From contig NZ_AP019400.1 of NCBI RefSeq assembly GCF_004295585.1, forward strand, positions 1,083,501 through 1,147,500: a DNA stretch of 64,000 bases, written 5' to 3'. Under the pieces are notes generated by a model. It did not search any database. It was given only the letters and a program-made list of their open reading frames with translations, and was not told where the DNA came from. A program made the translations under genes and the position numbers. The DNA comes from Cohnella abietis (GTDB taxonomy: Bacteria > Bacillota > Bacilli > Paenibacillales > Paenibacillaceae). Positions 9,218 to 19,095 of the stretch are shown here, in pieces (positions within the stretch are counted from its first letter, which is position 1; every line of letters begins with the position of its first letter).

Positions 9218-11068
9218 CTATGTTGCCTGATCGATAGGTAGCGTTAATGTAACGATAGTTCCTTGCGCAGGCGAGCTTTCCACCGTTAGCCCTGAGGCTT
9301 GACCAAAGTAATAGAGAATACGGTCACTGACATTCGCCAGACCCACTCCATTAGACCGGCTTGGAGCTCCTTGTCCACCTTCGTTCTTAGAAGATGGATG
9401 GGATCTTAAATCGGGCTCAAGTGACAGCTGCTTCTGAATATGAGCCAGACGATGGGGATCTATGCCCCTACCGTTATCATGGACAGTGCATCTTAAGATC
9501 TGATCAGACATTTTTTCTATGGTGATTTCTATCCTAAAGCTACCCTGAAAATCCTTCATACCGTGCATAATGCAATTTTCCACTAGTGGCTGCAAGAGCA
9601 GGTTAGGAATTCGATAAGAGTGAAGATTTTCTGGAACTGTGCTATGCAAAGAAATTCGATTATTGTGCAGCAGATTCTGAATTTGCATGTAGTCTTGAAT
9701 ATGCTCAATTTCAGTTGCGAGAGTGACGGATTCCTTGCCGTTATAAATGTTGTATCTCATTATGCTTCCAAGGGCGGTAATGGCATCGGATAATTGGGGC
9801 TGATCACCAGTTTCAGCCATCATTCGAAGCGTCTCCAACGTGTTAAATAGGAAATGAGGGTTAATTTGAGCCTGCAAAGCACTCAGCTCGGCTTCCTTCT
9901 GCGATACAAGTGATTTATATACGCGGTTGACCAATTCGTCTATCTGTCCAGCCATGGAATTAATGTTTAAGGCCAGCCAATCGATTTCATCTTCTCCACG
10001 GACAGGAATTCGCACTTGGAAGTTACCATTCTGAATCTTTCGGACATGACTAACGATGGTTACGATTTTCTTGATTATTAGGCCTGCTAGCAAAAATGAC
10101 AAACCAGCGAGCAGAATGGCGAGAAAGACGATGAGTGAAATAAACACGCTTTTGGTCTTCATCCAAGGTCCATCAATTTCAGAGTGCGGAACGAGTCCGA
10201 CGAAGGAGGTTTGAAGACGCTCAATCGGTTTAATGACATAGCGGTACTTCGAACCATTGTAGGTTAAATCCCCGGCGCCTTCTATGGAAAGGTCAATATG
10301 TTGAAGAGTACTCTCCCTCATAACTTCTTGGGGTGAATAGGCTTCCTCCGTCGAACCTGACAGTATTTTCCCCTTCCAGTCAACGGCGATAACTTTGCCA
10401 GATTGCGATAAAGTCAAAGCGTTAGACCTGGAGAAAAAATGGCCAAGGTCGATCTCGAACTCCAAGTAAGAGGCCTCATCCGTAAAATCCTCATTAATGG
10501 GATAGAACATAGAGTAGACGGGAAGATTTGTTTTCTTGCCATAGGGATATTCCCTTTGGACATGCCAGTGCTCCCAGTAAGGATAAGTGGTCTGTATTTT
10601 CTCTTTCATTTCCTGAAACCAGCCTTGGTTAGAGTAAAGTGAAATAGGCAAAAAGAAATCGCTTTCAGGAAGAGTTTCGTTAACGGTGAAAAAACGGAAA
10701 TCACCTATATCCTTATGTGTGGCCTCGAACCAGGACAGCAGAGACTGAATGGACGTATTCATAACCTCGATCAGCTCAGACTGATCATAATACCTCTTGA
10801 GTAGAGATTTCTTCAGGACGATGTTCGTTGAAATCAAGTAACCTGTTTTCTCAATATCATCGACATCGTTATTAACTGTCGCTTCTAGCTGACTCATAGC
10901 TTGCTCTATTAATTGAAGTCGCTCGCCACGAACGGGGACGATAACCTTGTTGTATATCCATACCCCACTGATGGATACAGGAATTAGAACAATTAAGATG
11001 TAGGAAAGAAATAGCTTCGACTTGAAGCTGAGCCTTCTAAATCGGTTTGGTAGCAGTCTAATCCTCAT
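9218..11068 (-). CDS. YesM-type sensor histidine kinase
   Basis: Membrane kinase of 616 aa. A transmembrane segment near residues 17-38 is followed by an extracellular sensor of about 260 residues, a second transmembrane helix, HAMP, the His_kinase domain with phospho-acceptor His in LQAQINPHFLFNTL, and an HATPase domain (NCIMHG, DNGRGIDP, GVGLANV). This is the classical LytS/YesM arrangement. It pairs with the regulator downstream and probably senses a galactoside or its binding protein, given the adjacent importer and glycosidases. Inferred from context only. Confidence 0.93.
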   Translation of the reverse strand: MRIRLLPNRFRRLSFKSKLFLSYILIVLIPVSISGVWIYNKVIVPVRGERLQLIEQAMSQLEATVNNDVDDIEKTGYLISTNIVLKKSLLKRYYDQSELIEVMNTSIQSLLSWFEATHKDIGDFRFFTVNETLPESDFFLPISLYSNQGWFQEMKEKIQTTYPYWEHWHVQREYPYGKKTNLPVYSMFYPINEDFTDEASYLEFEIDLGHFFSRSNALTLSQSGKVIAVDWKGKILSGSTEEAYSPQEVMRESTLQHIDLSIEGAGDLTYNGSKYRYVIKPIERLQTSFVGLVPHSEIDGPWMKTKSVFISLIVFLAILLAGLSFLLAGLIIKKIVTIVSHVRKIQNGNFQVRIPVRGEDEIDWLALNINSMAGQIDELVNRVYKSLVSQKEAELSALQAQINPHFLFNTLETLRMMAETGDQPQLSDAITALGSIMRYNIYNGKESVTLATEIEHIQDYMQIQNLLHNNRISLHSTVPENLHSYRIPNLLLQPLVENCIMHGMKDFQGSFRIEITIEKMSDQILRCTVHDNGRGIDPHRLAHIQKQLSLEPDLRSHPSSKNEGGQGAPSRSNGVGLANVSDRILYYFGQASGLTVESSPAQGTIVTLTLPIDQAT

Positions 11069-11115
11069 GATAGTTCACCCTATTTCATTGTAGGTGATGC
11101 CGTTTATTTCGTCTA

Positions 11116-11148
11116 TATAGCTCTTATTCTCCGAATATAAGAGCTATA
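11116..11148. promoter_or_regulatory. Inverted repeat in the divergent kinase/importer spacer
   Basis: A perfect 12-bp inverted repeat, TATAGCTCTTAT/ATAAGAGCTATA, with a 9-nt spacer. It sits between two divergently transcribed units and has no T-run matching either gene end, so an operator is more likely than a terminator. Confidence 0.55.
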
Positions 11149-11189
11149 AATAGTCGACTAAACCTAAAAATATTCTCCTGATTTCATTT

Positions 11190-11205
11190 GAAAAAGCGCT
11201 TACAA
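11190..11205. promoter_or_regulatory. Possible catabolite-responsive element (half-conserved)
   Basis: AAGCGCTTACA matches the right side and centre of the CcpA cre consensus; the left arm has about three mismatches. It lies 55-70 bp before the importer operon, a plausible place for carbon catabolite repression. Confidence 0.35.
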
Positions 11206-11258
11206 TTTATTAAAGGCTTCATCATATGACCAGCAGAGAGAAGGAAGGTGGATTTCAA

Positions 11259-12185
11259 TTGCACCTCAACAAAACCAAAAAGATACGTAAATGGGATAAC
11301 CAGCTGATTTTGCAGCTCATGATTTTGCCAGCTTTATTAACGTTATTGATTTTCAGTTACCTCCCGATGTTCGGGATTGTAATCGCATTTAAGGAGTACA
11401 ATGTGCTCGATGGCTTGTTCGGTGGGAAATGGATCGGCTTTGAGCATTTCCGTGAAATGTTCGCCGACGATAGATTTCATAATGCATTGCGTAACACAAT
11501 GGGGATGAGCTCAATTAAGCTGGTGCTTACATTTCTTGCTCCTGTTGCGTTTGCCCTCATTCTTAATGAAATTCCATTCGCCCGGTTTAAGAAGTGGACG
11601 CAGACATTAACGACATTGCCTCACTTTCTGTCCTACGTCATTATCGCCACGCTAACGATGATCTTTCTTGATCCGAAAGGGATTATCAACAATATTCTTC
11701 AGGGCTTGGGCATTATTAAACAACCAATTGAATTCCTGTCCGAATCCAGTCATTTCTGGACGATTGGTGCTTCGCTTGATCTGTGGCAGGAAACAGGCTG
11801 GGGAGCCATTATCTATTTGGCGGCGATAACCGGTATTAATACGGAAATATATGAAGCGGCTAAGGTTGATGGAGCGGGTCGGCTGCGGACGATCTGGCAT
11901 ATTAATCTGCCGGCGATTAAAGGAACTATTATGGTATTACTAATTTTGAATATCGGAAGCATCATTTATGGTGGCTCCAATTTCAATCAATCCTATTTGC
12001 TCGGCAATGTGTTTAACAGAGATACCTCTTATGTCCTGGGCTACTATACGCTCGACAATGGGCTGCTACAGATGCGTTATGCATTCGCTACAGCTGTCGA
12101 TCTCTTTCAATCCTGCGTATCTCTTGTCCTGCTGCTTCTAGCCAATTGGGGTGCCAAAAAAATAAATGGAAGCAATATTTTCTAA
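11259..12185 (+). CDS. Sugar ABC transporter permease, LplB-type
   Basis: First of two permeases of a CUT1-family carbohydrate importer. It has six hydrophobic segments and the cytoplasmic EAA loop EIYEAAKVDGAGRLRTIWHINLP near residues 200-222. TTG 11259 is favoured because AAGGAAGGTGG (11241-11251) lies seven bases upstream; an in-frame ATG at 11226 would add 11 residues that overlap this ribosome-binding site. It is followed after 20 bp by the partner permease and a lipoprotein. The ATPase (MsmX-like) is absent, as usual for these loci in Bacillales, and is probably encoded elsewhere. Confidence 0.92.
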   Translation: MHLNKTKKIRKWDNQLILQLMILPALLTLLIFSYLPMFGIVIAFKEYNVLDGLFGGKWIGFEHFREMFADDRFHNALRNTMGMSSIKLVLTFLAPVAFALILNEIPFARFKKWTQTLTTLPHFLSYVIIATLTMIFLDPKGIINNILQGLGIIKQPIEFLSESSHFWTIGASLDLWQETGWGAIIYLAAITGINTEIYEAAKVDGAGRLRTIWHINLPAIKGTIMVLLILNIGSIIYGGSNFNQSYLLGNVFNRDTSYVLGYYTLDNGLLQMRYAFATAVDLFQSCVSLVLLLLANWGAKKINGSNIF

Positions 12186-12205
12186 TCTGAGGGGTGAAGA
12201 ACGGT

Positions 12206-13090
12206 ATGAACGCGATCAAGCTGACATGGGAAGATAAGGCGGTCAACCTCACAGCGGTGCTAGTGTCCTTATTTCTCTTATTGGTAACCGCGTACCCGCT
12301 CTATTACGTTCTCATTAATTCACTGAATGACGGAGCGGACGCTGCGAGGGGACATATTTATTTCTATCCTAGAGTGTTTTCACTAGAAAACTACTCGATG
12401 GTATTTAAGCAAAATTATTTAATTACGGGCTTGGGAATGTCGTTGTTAAGGACGATTGTCGGAACACTTGCAGCCGTGTTAGTAACTTCTATGGCTGCAT
12501 ACGCGCTGACAAAGGAAAATCTTAAGTTTCGGAAGCTGTATATGATGCTTTCCATCGTAACGATGTATTTTTCCGGAGGATTAATTCCGTTGTACTTTGT
12601 TTTAGATGAATTCCATCTGTTAAATAACTTTCTTGTCTATATACTGCCTTCCCTGTTTACTTTCTTTCATTGCCTATTGTTTATGGCTTTTTTCAGAGAG
12701 CTGCCGAAGGAATTGTATGAATCCGCCTATATGGATGGAGCTAATGACCTGTTTATCTTTTTCAAAATTGTCATTCCACTCTCCATGCCCGTATTTGCGA
12801 CTATATCGTTATTCGCAGGGGTTAACCACTGGAACGATTATTTCATTCCATCCTTCTTCATCTCCAATGAAAGCTTACAGACGCTACCGGTTATTCTAAT
12901 TCGTTTGCTTTCTTTGAATGAGGCTCAGCAGCAAATTCAGCAATACTTAGGTAATCATCAGTCGAAGGTCACAATGGAGTCTCTGCGCTACGCTACTTTA
13001 TTCGTCTCGGTATTGCCGATTACGTTGCTGTATCCCCTGGTTCAGCGCTTTTTCGTAAAAGGTATGCTTGTCGGTTCTATTAAGGCTTAG
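12206..13090 (+). CDS. Sugar ABC transporter permease, YtcP/LplC-type
   Basis: Second CUT1 permease of 294 aa with six transmembrane segments and the EAA motif ELYESAYMDGANDLFIFFKI near residue 178. ATG 12206 has GAGGGGTGAAG upstream; GTG 12194 is the alternative. It would heterodimerise with the preceding permease and take substrate from the lipoprotein encoded next. The trio resembles importers for oligosaccharides and complex glycans rather than monosaccharide systems. Confidence 0.92.
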   Translation: MNAIKLTWEDKAVNLTAVLVSLFLLLVTAYPLYYVLINSLNDGADAARGHIYFYPRVFSLENYSMVFKQNYLITGLGMSLLRTIVGTLAAVLVTSMAAYALTKENLKFRKLYMMLSIVTMYFSGGLIPLYFVLDEFHLLNNFLVYILPSLFTFFHCLLFMAFFRELPKELYESAYMDGANDLFIFFKIVIPLSMPVFATISLFAGVNHWNDYFIPSFFISNESLQTLPVILIRLLSLNEAQQQIQQYLGNHQSKVTMESLRYATLFVSVLPITLLYPLVQRFFVKGMLVGSIKA

Positions 13091-13168
13091 CTCTCTGTTA
13101 TTAGCTTGCTGGCTTCCTTGGAGGCTCGCAAGTTAAAATATAAAAAGATACCTAGGAGGTCATACCGA

Positions 13169-14833
13169 ATGAGAAAGATAAAACAGAGCCTTTCATTGGT
13201 TGTATGCATGTTACTGGTTATGAGTGTATTAGCAGCGTGTTCTTCAAGTAATAAGGAAAAAGACAACTCAACTCCGGCTCCATCAACAGGTACCGAATCA
13301 GCAAGCCCAACGTCCGAAGCTTCGCCTGGAGAAGTATCAACTGATCCAATCTCATTCGACATGTTCGTCAATTTCTCTTGGTACTCTCTAAGCTGGGCTG
13401 ATCCAGCAGCTAAAAGCATTACATCGAAAACAGGTGTAACTCTTAACATCACAAAGCCAGTATCTGATGATAATCAGAAAATGAATATTATGCTGTCCAA
13501 TAGGCAGCTTCCTGACTTTGTGTTGCTTGATAAGACGGATCCTGCGCTTCAACGGATGATTGAAGGCGGATTGCTCTATTCACTGGAAGAGCTTATCGAT
13601 CAATATGCGCCGGAAATGAGAGATGTTCTACCTAAGGAAGCCTTGGCTAACTATAAAGCAGCGGACGGAAAAACCTATGCGCTTGTCAGCTTTATTGAAG
13701 GAGAGCAATACGTAGAAGCGGCGAAGAAATATAATGCACTTGTTGGGTCTAATCAGCCGACTTGGTCCATTCGCCAAGACTATTGGGAAGAGATTGGCAA
13801 GCCTGATATTAGCAATCCAGATGCTTATATTGCTGCTATGGAGCAGATTAAGGCTAAGCATAAAAACAAAATCGGCTTCTATACGAACGCCAATAACGTT
13901 CCTAACGCTAAGCATTTGAACGTATCCGCTATCGTTGGTCTGGGTACTGCCAATCAGTTCGGTGTACAGCCTCTCATTAAGGAAGGCGATGCCCTTAAGT
14001 CTGGGTTGAGAAGCACCGAGTACCAGAATGTCATTAAGTTTCTAAACAAGCTATCGACTAAAGGAATTCTGACTAAGGATTCATTCATTGATACGAAGGA
14101 CATTTTCACGCAAAAAATTAATAACGGCGATGCTGTATCCTACGCCTTTACGATTGGTGACGGAACAAAGGTGCCTGCTGATAATTCGAGCACTTCCTAT
14201 GCAGTCATGGCACCATTCGACTCGTATAAGCAGGTTCGTGATGGAAGCGGCTGGACAGCCATTGCCATTCCTAAGACGAATAAAGATCCTAAGAGAGCGA
14301 TACAGTTCCTATCCTTCCTTTCCTCAGAAGAAGGTCATAAGCTGACCAAATGGGGTGTAGAAGGGGACACTTACGTTGATGCTGCACAAGGTCCGCACTA
14401 CCATATGGTTGATGGCAAAGCGACTTACTTACCAGCTTATTGGGCTGATAAGCAGAAAGACTGGAATGGCGTAGCTGAGAAGAATGGTCTATCAGAATAC
14501 TGGTTAACCGCTAACTCAACATGGTGGAATGGACCAGAATGGGATGCGACTGACAAGAGCTTCATTGAGTATAACAAGATGTTTGGCGATCATATTAGCT
14601 ACGATCCAACATTAGTCGGGTTGGAATTGGAGCCTACTAGTAAGCTTGGCATCATGGAGAAGAAAATTATCGATCTATATGCTAGCTACTATTCCAAAAT
14701 TATTTTTGCTAAGGATGAGGCTGCTGCTTTAGCTTTATATGCAGAATTCATCGAGAAAGCAGATAAGGTCGGGCTAGCAGAAATTGAGCAAGCTTGGACG
14801 GATACGTATAAGGCTAAAATGGCTAACCGATAA
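13169..14833 (+). CDS. Extracellular solute-binding lipoprotein, LipO-type
   Basis: A 554-aa binding protein with a lipoprotein signal peptide ending in VLAAC (Cys24), a Ser/Thr/Pro linker, and a family 1 solute-binding fold (SVTGVTLNITKP-like start, PDFVLLDK, long C-terminal lobe). ATG 13169 has AGGAGGT nine bases upstream; longer in-frame starts would bury the signal peptide. It is the substrate receptor for the two upstream permeases; the following alpha-galactosidase genes suggest an alpha-galactoside ligand. Length and architecture are typical of Paenibacillus LplA-like proteins. Confidence 0.92.
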   Translation: MRKIKQSLSLVVCMLLVMSVLAACSSSNKEKDNSTPAPSTGTESASPTSEASPGEVSTDPISFDMFVNFSWYSLSWADPAAKSITSKTGVTLNITKPVSDDNQKMNIMLSNRQLPDFVLLDKTDPALQRMIEGGLLYSLEELIDQYAPEMRDVLPKEALANYKAADGKTYALVSFIEGEQYVEAAKKYNALVGSNQPTWSIRQDYWEEIGKPDISNPDAYIAAMEQIKAKHKNKIGFYTNANNVPNAKHLNVSAIVGLGTANQFGVQPLIKEGDALKSGLRSTEYQNVIKFLNKLSTKGILTKDSFIDTKDIFTQKINNGDAVSYAFTIGDGTKVPADNSSTSYAVMAPFDSYKQVRDGSGWTAIAIPKTNKDPKRAIQFLSFLSSEEGHKLTKWGVEGDTYVDAAQGPHYHMVDGKATYLPAYWADKQKDWNGVAEKNGLSEYWLTANSTWWNGPEWDATDKSFIEYNKMFGDHISYDPTLVGLELEPTSKLGIMEKKIIDLYASYYSKIIFAKDEAAALALYAEFIEKADKVGLAEIEQAWTDTYKAKMANR

Positions 14834-14847
14834 TTGGGGGATTCAGA

Positions 14848-16632
14848 ATGGAACGCATACAAGAGCATTCTTATACCATTGACGGTGTGCCTTTAGGAGC
14901 GAGCTCTTCCTTAACGACAGTTAAGGAAGAGGAGGGTCTCGATCGGGTTATTATCGAGCTCAGCTTTCCAGAAGAGGTCGTTCCACCTGTTATTAAGCTG
15001 TCATGGTTACATCCCATTCATGATATCCAGCATTTCTGGCATCCAGGCTCCGGACGTAACCGAGGGTTATCGGCGGACTGGGCCTCAGGTATAAAGACAA
15101 GGGCAACCTACAATGCCCCTGTCGGCTGCCTGTTTAACAATACGGGTAGAAATCGCTTAACGTTCGCTTTCTCAGACGCCTTAAATCCCCTGCTTCTCAA
15201 GGCAGGGGTGAATGAGGAAACAGCTGTTTTTAAGTGTGAAGTTGCCTTATTCGGAGAGCAAGCAGCTCCAATCAAGAGTTATCGCGCAGAGCTAACTGTT
15301 GATACTCGTGATATTCCCTATTACGATGCATTGGCTGCGGTTGAACAATGGTGGAGTGCTATGCCGGGCTATGAGCCTGCAATTGTTCCAGAATCTGCAT
15401 TAGTGCCTATGTACTCTACGTGGTACAGCTTCCATCAGCAATTATCGCCGCAAGAGATAGAGAACCAATGCAAGCTAGCCTATGAGTTAGGCTGCGGGGC
15501 AGTAATTGTCGACGATGGCTGGCAAACCTCTGATAATAACAGAGGATATGCCTATTGCGGGGATTGGGAGGTTAGCGAGGATAAGCTACCAGCTATGAAG
15601 GAGCACGTTGCGCGTGTTCATGAGCTGGGCATGGATTACTTGCTATGGTACTCGGTTCCTTTTGTAGGTAAGCAAAGTCGCGTATGGCAAAGCTTGCAGG
15701 ATAAAATGCTCTATGTGAATGAGGAGTTAGGCGCGGGCATTGTAGATCCAAGATACCCAGAGGTTAGGGAATATTTACTCCATACTTATGAGCAGGCGGT
15801 TAAAGATTGGGATTTGGACGGATTAAAGCTAGACTTCGTTGATACGTTCAGATTGCCTGACCGTACCGAAGTTGTGGGAGAAGGGCGGACGATACTCCAA
15901 ATCCAACCGGAAATGGACTACAGCTCTGTCCCTGAAGCAGTGGATCGATTATTGAGTGATGTCATCACTCGATTGCAGGCTATCAAGCCTTCTATTCTAA
16001 TCGAATTTAGACAGAGCTACACGGGTCCTCTGATGCGCAAATACGGCAATATTTTCCGAGCGACGGATTGCCCAAGTGACTCGCTGACCAATCGTGTTCG
16101 AACTCTGGATTTAAGGCTTATCTCAGGGAATACAGCTATCCACTCGGATATGATCATGTGGCATCCACAGGAGGCGGTGGCATCAGCCGCCTTACAGATC
16201 ATCAATGTACTATTTTCGGTGCCACAAATTTCGGTGCGTATCGACCAATTACCGGCTGATCATCAGGAGATGCTAGCATTCTGGTTAAGGTTCTGGAAGG
16301 AACATCGTGACGTGCTGCTTGAAGGGCGACTTGAGCCTGAACATCCAGAAATGCTCTTCCCACTCGTCAAAGCCTCTAAGGAGAAGCAAACATTGATCGC
16401 ATTCTATACTCGAAGCATTGTGAGCTTGGAGCAGGACGATATCTCTTATACGATCGTTAATGGAACTTTGTACGAAAGCATGGTTATAGACGTTCGGGCA
16501 GAACTAGGTGAACGGACCCTGAGGATACAGAACTGTATGGGCGTAATCGTATCGGAGAGTAAGCGGCAGTTAGGTAAAGGGCTACATGAAATCGCAGTTC
16601 CGCCAGCAGGCTTATTCTCGATAGTAAAGTAA
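14848..16632 (+). CDS. GH36-like alpha-galactosidase
   Basis: A 594-aa protein without a signal peptide, hence cytoplasmic. A beta-sandwich N-terminal region is followed by a TIM barrel with VIVDDGWQ near residue 225, DYLLWYSVPFVG, and the nucleophile motif DGLKLDFVD near residue 330; the RATDCPSDS region is the likely acid/base strand. These are hallmarks of clan GH-D alpha-galactosidases, family GH36. It follows the binding-protein gene by 14 bp and precedes a GH110-like gene, so both would act on imported alpha-galactosides. The exact linkage specificity cannot be read from the sequence. Confidence 0.85.
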   Translation: MERIQEHSYTIDGVPLGASSSLTTVKEEEGLDRVIIELSFPEEVVPPVIKLSWLHPIHDIQHFWHPGSGRNRGLSADWASGIKTRATYNAPVGCLFNNTGRNRLTFAFSDALNPLLLKAGVNEETAVFKCEVALFGEQAAPIKSYRAELTVDTRDIPYYDALAAVEQWWSAMPGYEPAIVPESALVPMYSTWYSFHQQLSPQEIENQCKLAYELGCGAVIVDDGWQTSDNNRGYAYCGDWEVSEDKLPAMKEHVARVHELGMDYLLWYSVPFVGKQSRVWQSLQDKMLYVNEELGAGIVDPRYPEVREYLLHTYEQAVKDWDLDGLKLDFVDTFRLPDRTEVVGEGRTILQIQPEMDYSSVPEAVDRLLSDVITRLQAIKPSILIEFRQSYTGPLMRKYGNIFRATDCPSDSLTNRVRTLDLRLISGNTAIHSDMIMWHPQEAVASAALQIINVLFSVPQISVRIDQLPADHQEMLAFWLRFWKEHRDVLLEGRLEPEHPEMLFPLVKASKEKQTLIAFYTRSIVSLEQDDISYTIVNGTLYESMVIDVRAELGERTLRIQNCMGVIVSESKRQLGKGLHEIAVPPAGLFSIVK

Positions 16633-16656
16633 TTTAAGCGGGAGAGGATGTAAGCG

Positions 16657-18303
16657 ATGTCCGGGATTTGGGACGCGACAGCGTTCGGGATTGAACCCGA
16701 TACAGGAGCTGATGTCACCGATCGTATAAGGCTGTTTGTACAAGAAGGGTTGGCGAACGGAGCTCATACGTTTCAATTCAAGCCTGGGCGGTATGATATT
16801 GCAGACGACAAAGCCATTCATGATTGGGAAGCTTTTATGGTTGGGCAAGGCAATTGGGATTTAAACGAAAATACAGATCAGAAAAATGTACTCATTCATG
16901 TGGATGGTGTGGAGCGAATTGTTCTTGATTTCCACGGCTCGAGCTTGATATTTCATGGTTTAATTCAGCCCTTCTCCTTCAAAGGATGTAAGGAAGTTGT
17001 CTTACGTAATGTCTTCATAGACTGGGCCATACCCTTGTTCGCGCAAGGGGAAATCGTATCCGTTAATAGCAGCGGAATGGACATTCAGTTTGAATCAGAA
17101 TATCCCGTTCAATCCGGAGTTCCCATTGCGGCTATGCTGAGTTATGCTCCCGAGAGCCCACATCCATTGCTCGGTAAGATTGATTGGTTTCATGTAGTAG
17201 AAAGCACAGAGCTAATTGCCCCGCAGAAATTGCGAGTGATATTGAAGGAGCAGGCTCGTTCACGAATGGTAGAAAAAGATGGTAGGGCTGCACCTGTAGT
17301 AGGAATGCATCTACTCGTTCGTCACCTTATGAACTATAAGGCTGCATTCTTATTCTATCAATGTGACCGAGTTGTTATGGATCGGGTAACGATTTATGCG
17401 GTACCAGGCATGGGAGTCATCGGGCATGGCTGTGGCGATGTCACAATGCACCGTTTGCGTATAGCAAGAAAGCCGGGGAGTAACCGGGTCATGAGTGTTA
17501 ACGCAGATGCAACGCACTTTATCGGCTGTTTCGGGACAATTGAATTCGACGATTGTCTGTTCGAAGGAATGGGCGATGACGCAACTAATGTGCATGGCTT
17601 TTATTACAGTATTAGAGGAATTAGTAAGGATAGGGAATTGATATGTCGTATTAACACTGACATTCAGTCCGAGTATCCGGAAATTCCAGCGGTCGGTGAT
17701 GTTATAGAGTTTACCCGTCGGACTACGCTGAAGCCTTACAAGACTTTAACAGTCAGCGGTGTTGAGGTATTCCCAAGTGGAGAAATAGTATTAAGCTTTA
17801 ATAAAGATTTACCGGAGGGGCTAGAGGTATGGGATCTGTTGGCCAATGTCTCTAGAATGGCTTCGCTACGTTTCCGAAATAGCATCGTTCGGAATAATCG
17901 GGCTCGAGCTATCCTTGTCCAGACTCGTGATGTCATTATTTCGGATAATACCTTTGACCATTGCACCGGAACTGCTATCCATGTTAATTGTGCTGAAGGA
18001 TGGAAGGAGTCGGTGTGCACGGATAATGTAACGGTAACGAGGAACCAGTTTCTATCCTGCGGCTTAGGAGCGGGAGCTTACAAGCAAGCATCGGCATTAG
18101 TGCTTATGACGGAAAGTGAGTCCTCGGAGGGGGGGGTTCACCGTAACTTCACCTTTACCGATAATTTTATTTATGGCAATGGTGTCACAGGAATCGACCT
18201 AAGCTCCTTAAGCGGCGGACTTGTGCGTGGCAATCGATTTAAGGCTGTAAGTGAGGCCGTTCGTATTCATTCCGAGACTTGTGAGCAGATAGTTGTAGAG
18301 TGA
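16657..18303 (+). CDS. GH110-like alpha-1,3-galactosidase (beta-helix)
   Basis: A 548-aa right-handed beta-helix protein with no signal peptide. The segment LDFHGSSLIFHGLIQPF, NVFIDWAIP and especially HFIGCFGTIEFDDCLFEGMGDD followed by NVHGFYY resemble GH110 alpha-1,3-galactosidases, including the paired acidic residues expected in the active site. It sits 24 bp after the GH36 gene with a weak G-rich ribosome-binding site (GGGAGAGGATG). With the importer it would form a pathway for alpha-1,3-linked galactose such as in blood-group-like or plant glycans. The family call comes from motif memory, not from an alignment. Confidence 0.75.
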   Translation: MSGIWDATAFGIEPDTGADVTDRIRLFVQEGLANGAHTFQFKPGRYDIADDKAIHDWEAFMVGQGNWDLNENTDQKNVLIHVDGVERIVLDFHGSSLIFHGLIQPFSFKGCKEVVLRNVFIDWAIPLFAQGEIVSVNSSGMDIQFESEYPVQSGVPIAAMLSYAPESPHPLLGKIDWFHVVESTELIAPQKLRVILKEQARSRMVEKDGRAAPVVGMHLLVRHLMNYKAAFLFYQCDRVVMDRVTIYAVPGMGVIGHGCGDVTMHRLRIARKPGSNRVMSVNADATHFIGCFGTIEFDDCLFEGMGDDATNVHGFYYSIRGISKDRELICRINTDIQSEYPEIPAVGDVIEFTRRTTLKPYKTLTVSGVEVFPSGEIVLSFNKDLPEGLEVWDLLANVSRMASLRFRNSIVRNNRARAILVQTRDVIISDNTFDHCTGTAIHVNCAEGWKESVCTDNVTVTRNQFLSCGLGAGAYKQASALVLMTESESSEGGVHRNFTFTDNFIYGNGVTGIDLSSLSGGLVRGNRFKAVSEAVRIHSETCEQIVVE

Positions 18304-18393
18304 ATGAGACTGGGTAAGGGTATGACGGGAATTAAGGTTTTGAGTAATATTGGTTCCACCTTCATTGGGGGGCTGACGATTTAAGAAGGACTT

Positions 18394-18434
18394 AAAACAG
18401 ACCAAGTAGAAAGTTGACTTGGTCTGTTTTTTTC
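18394..18434 (+). terminator. Terminator of the alpha-galactoside operon
   Basis: Perfect 14-bp stem AAAACAGACCAAGT/ACTTGGTCTGTTTT with a 9-nt loop, followed by further T residues. Confidence 0.9.
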
Positions 18435-18468
18435 TATAAAGATGGCATTATCCTATTAGTTGTATTTC

Positions 18469-19095
18469 TCCACCAACCGGAGAAATCGGGGCATTAACTA
18501 TAGAAAGTATTGTTAATGCTCCACCAACCGGGGAAATCGGGGCATTAACTATAGAAATTATGGTTAATGCTCCACCAACCAGAGAAATCAGAGCATTAAC
18601 TATAGAAAGTATGGTTAATGCTCCACCAACCGGGGAAATCGGGGCATTAACTATAGAAAGTATGGTTAATGCTCCACCAACCGGGGAAATCGGAGTATTA
18701 ACTATAGAAAGTATGGTTAATGCTCCACCAGCCGGCGAAATCGGAGCATTAACTATAGAAAGTATGGTTAATGCTCCACCAACCGGGAAAATCGGGGCAT
18801 TAACTATAGAAAGTATGGTTAATGCTCCACCAACTGGCGAAATCGGAGCATTAACTATAGAAAGTATGGTTAATGCTCGACCAACTGGCGAAATCGGAGC
18901 ATTAACTATAGAAAGTATGGTTAATGCTCCACCAACCGGAGAAATCGGAGCATTAGCTATAGAAAGTATGGTTAATGTCCCACCAACCGGAGAAATCGGA
19001 GCATTAACTATAGAAAGTATGGTTAATGCTCCACCAACCGGAGAAATCGGAGAGTTAACTATAGAAAGTATGGTTAATGCTCCACTTGACGCCAG
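18469..19095. repeat. 51-bp tandem hairpin array, family C
   Basis: Twelve consecutive units with an exact 51-bp period; CCACCAACCGG starts at 18470 and the last CCAC falls at 19082. Each unit holds the inverted repeat GGAGCATTAAC/GTTAATGCTCC around a 13-nt loop (TATAGAAAGTATG), plus the linker CCACCAACCGGNGAAATC. Because 51 equals 17 codons, one frame stays open (MVNAPPTGEIGALTIES repeated). It has no ribosome-binding site and starts inside a unit, so it is not called a gene. The array begins about 35 bp after the preceding terminator. Confidence 0.95.

Noticed and set aside
18469..19095. CRISPR array
   Set aside because: The whole 51-bp unit is repeated with scattered substitutions; there are no unique spacers and no cas genes nearby. 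The same holds for the arrays at 1, 4044 and 50938.
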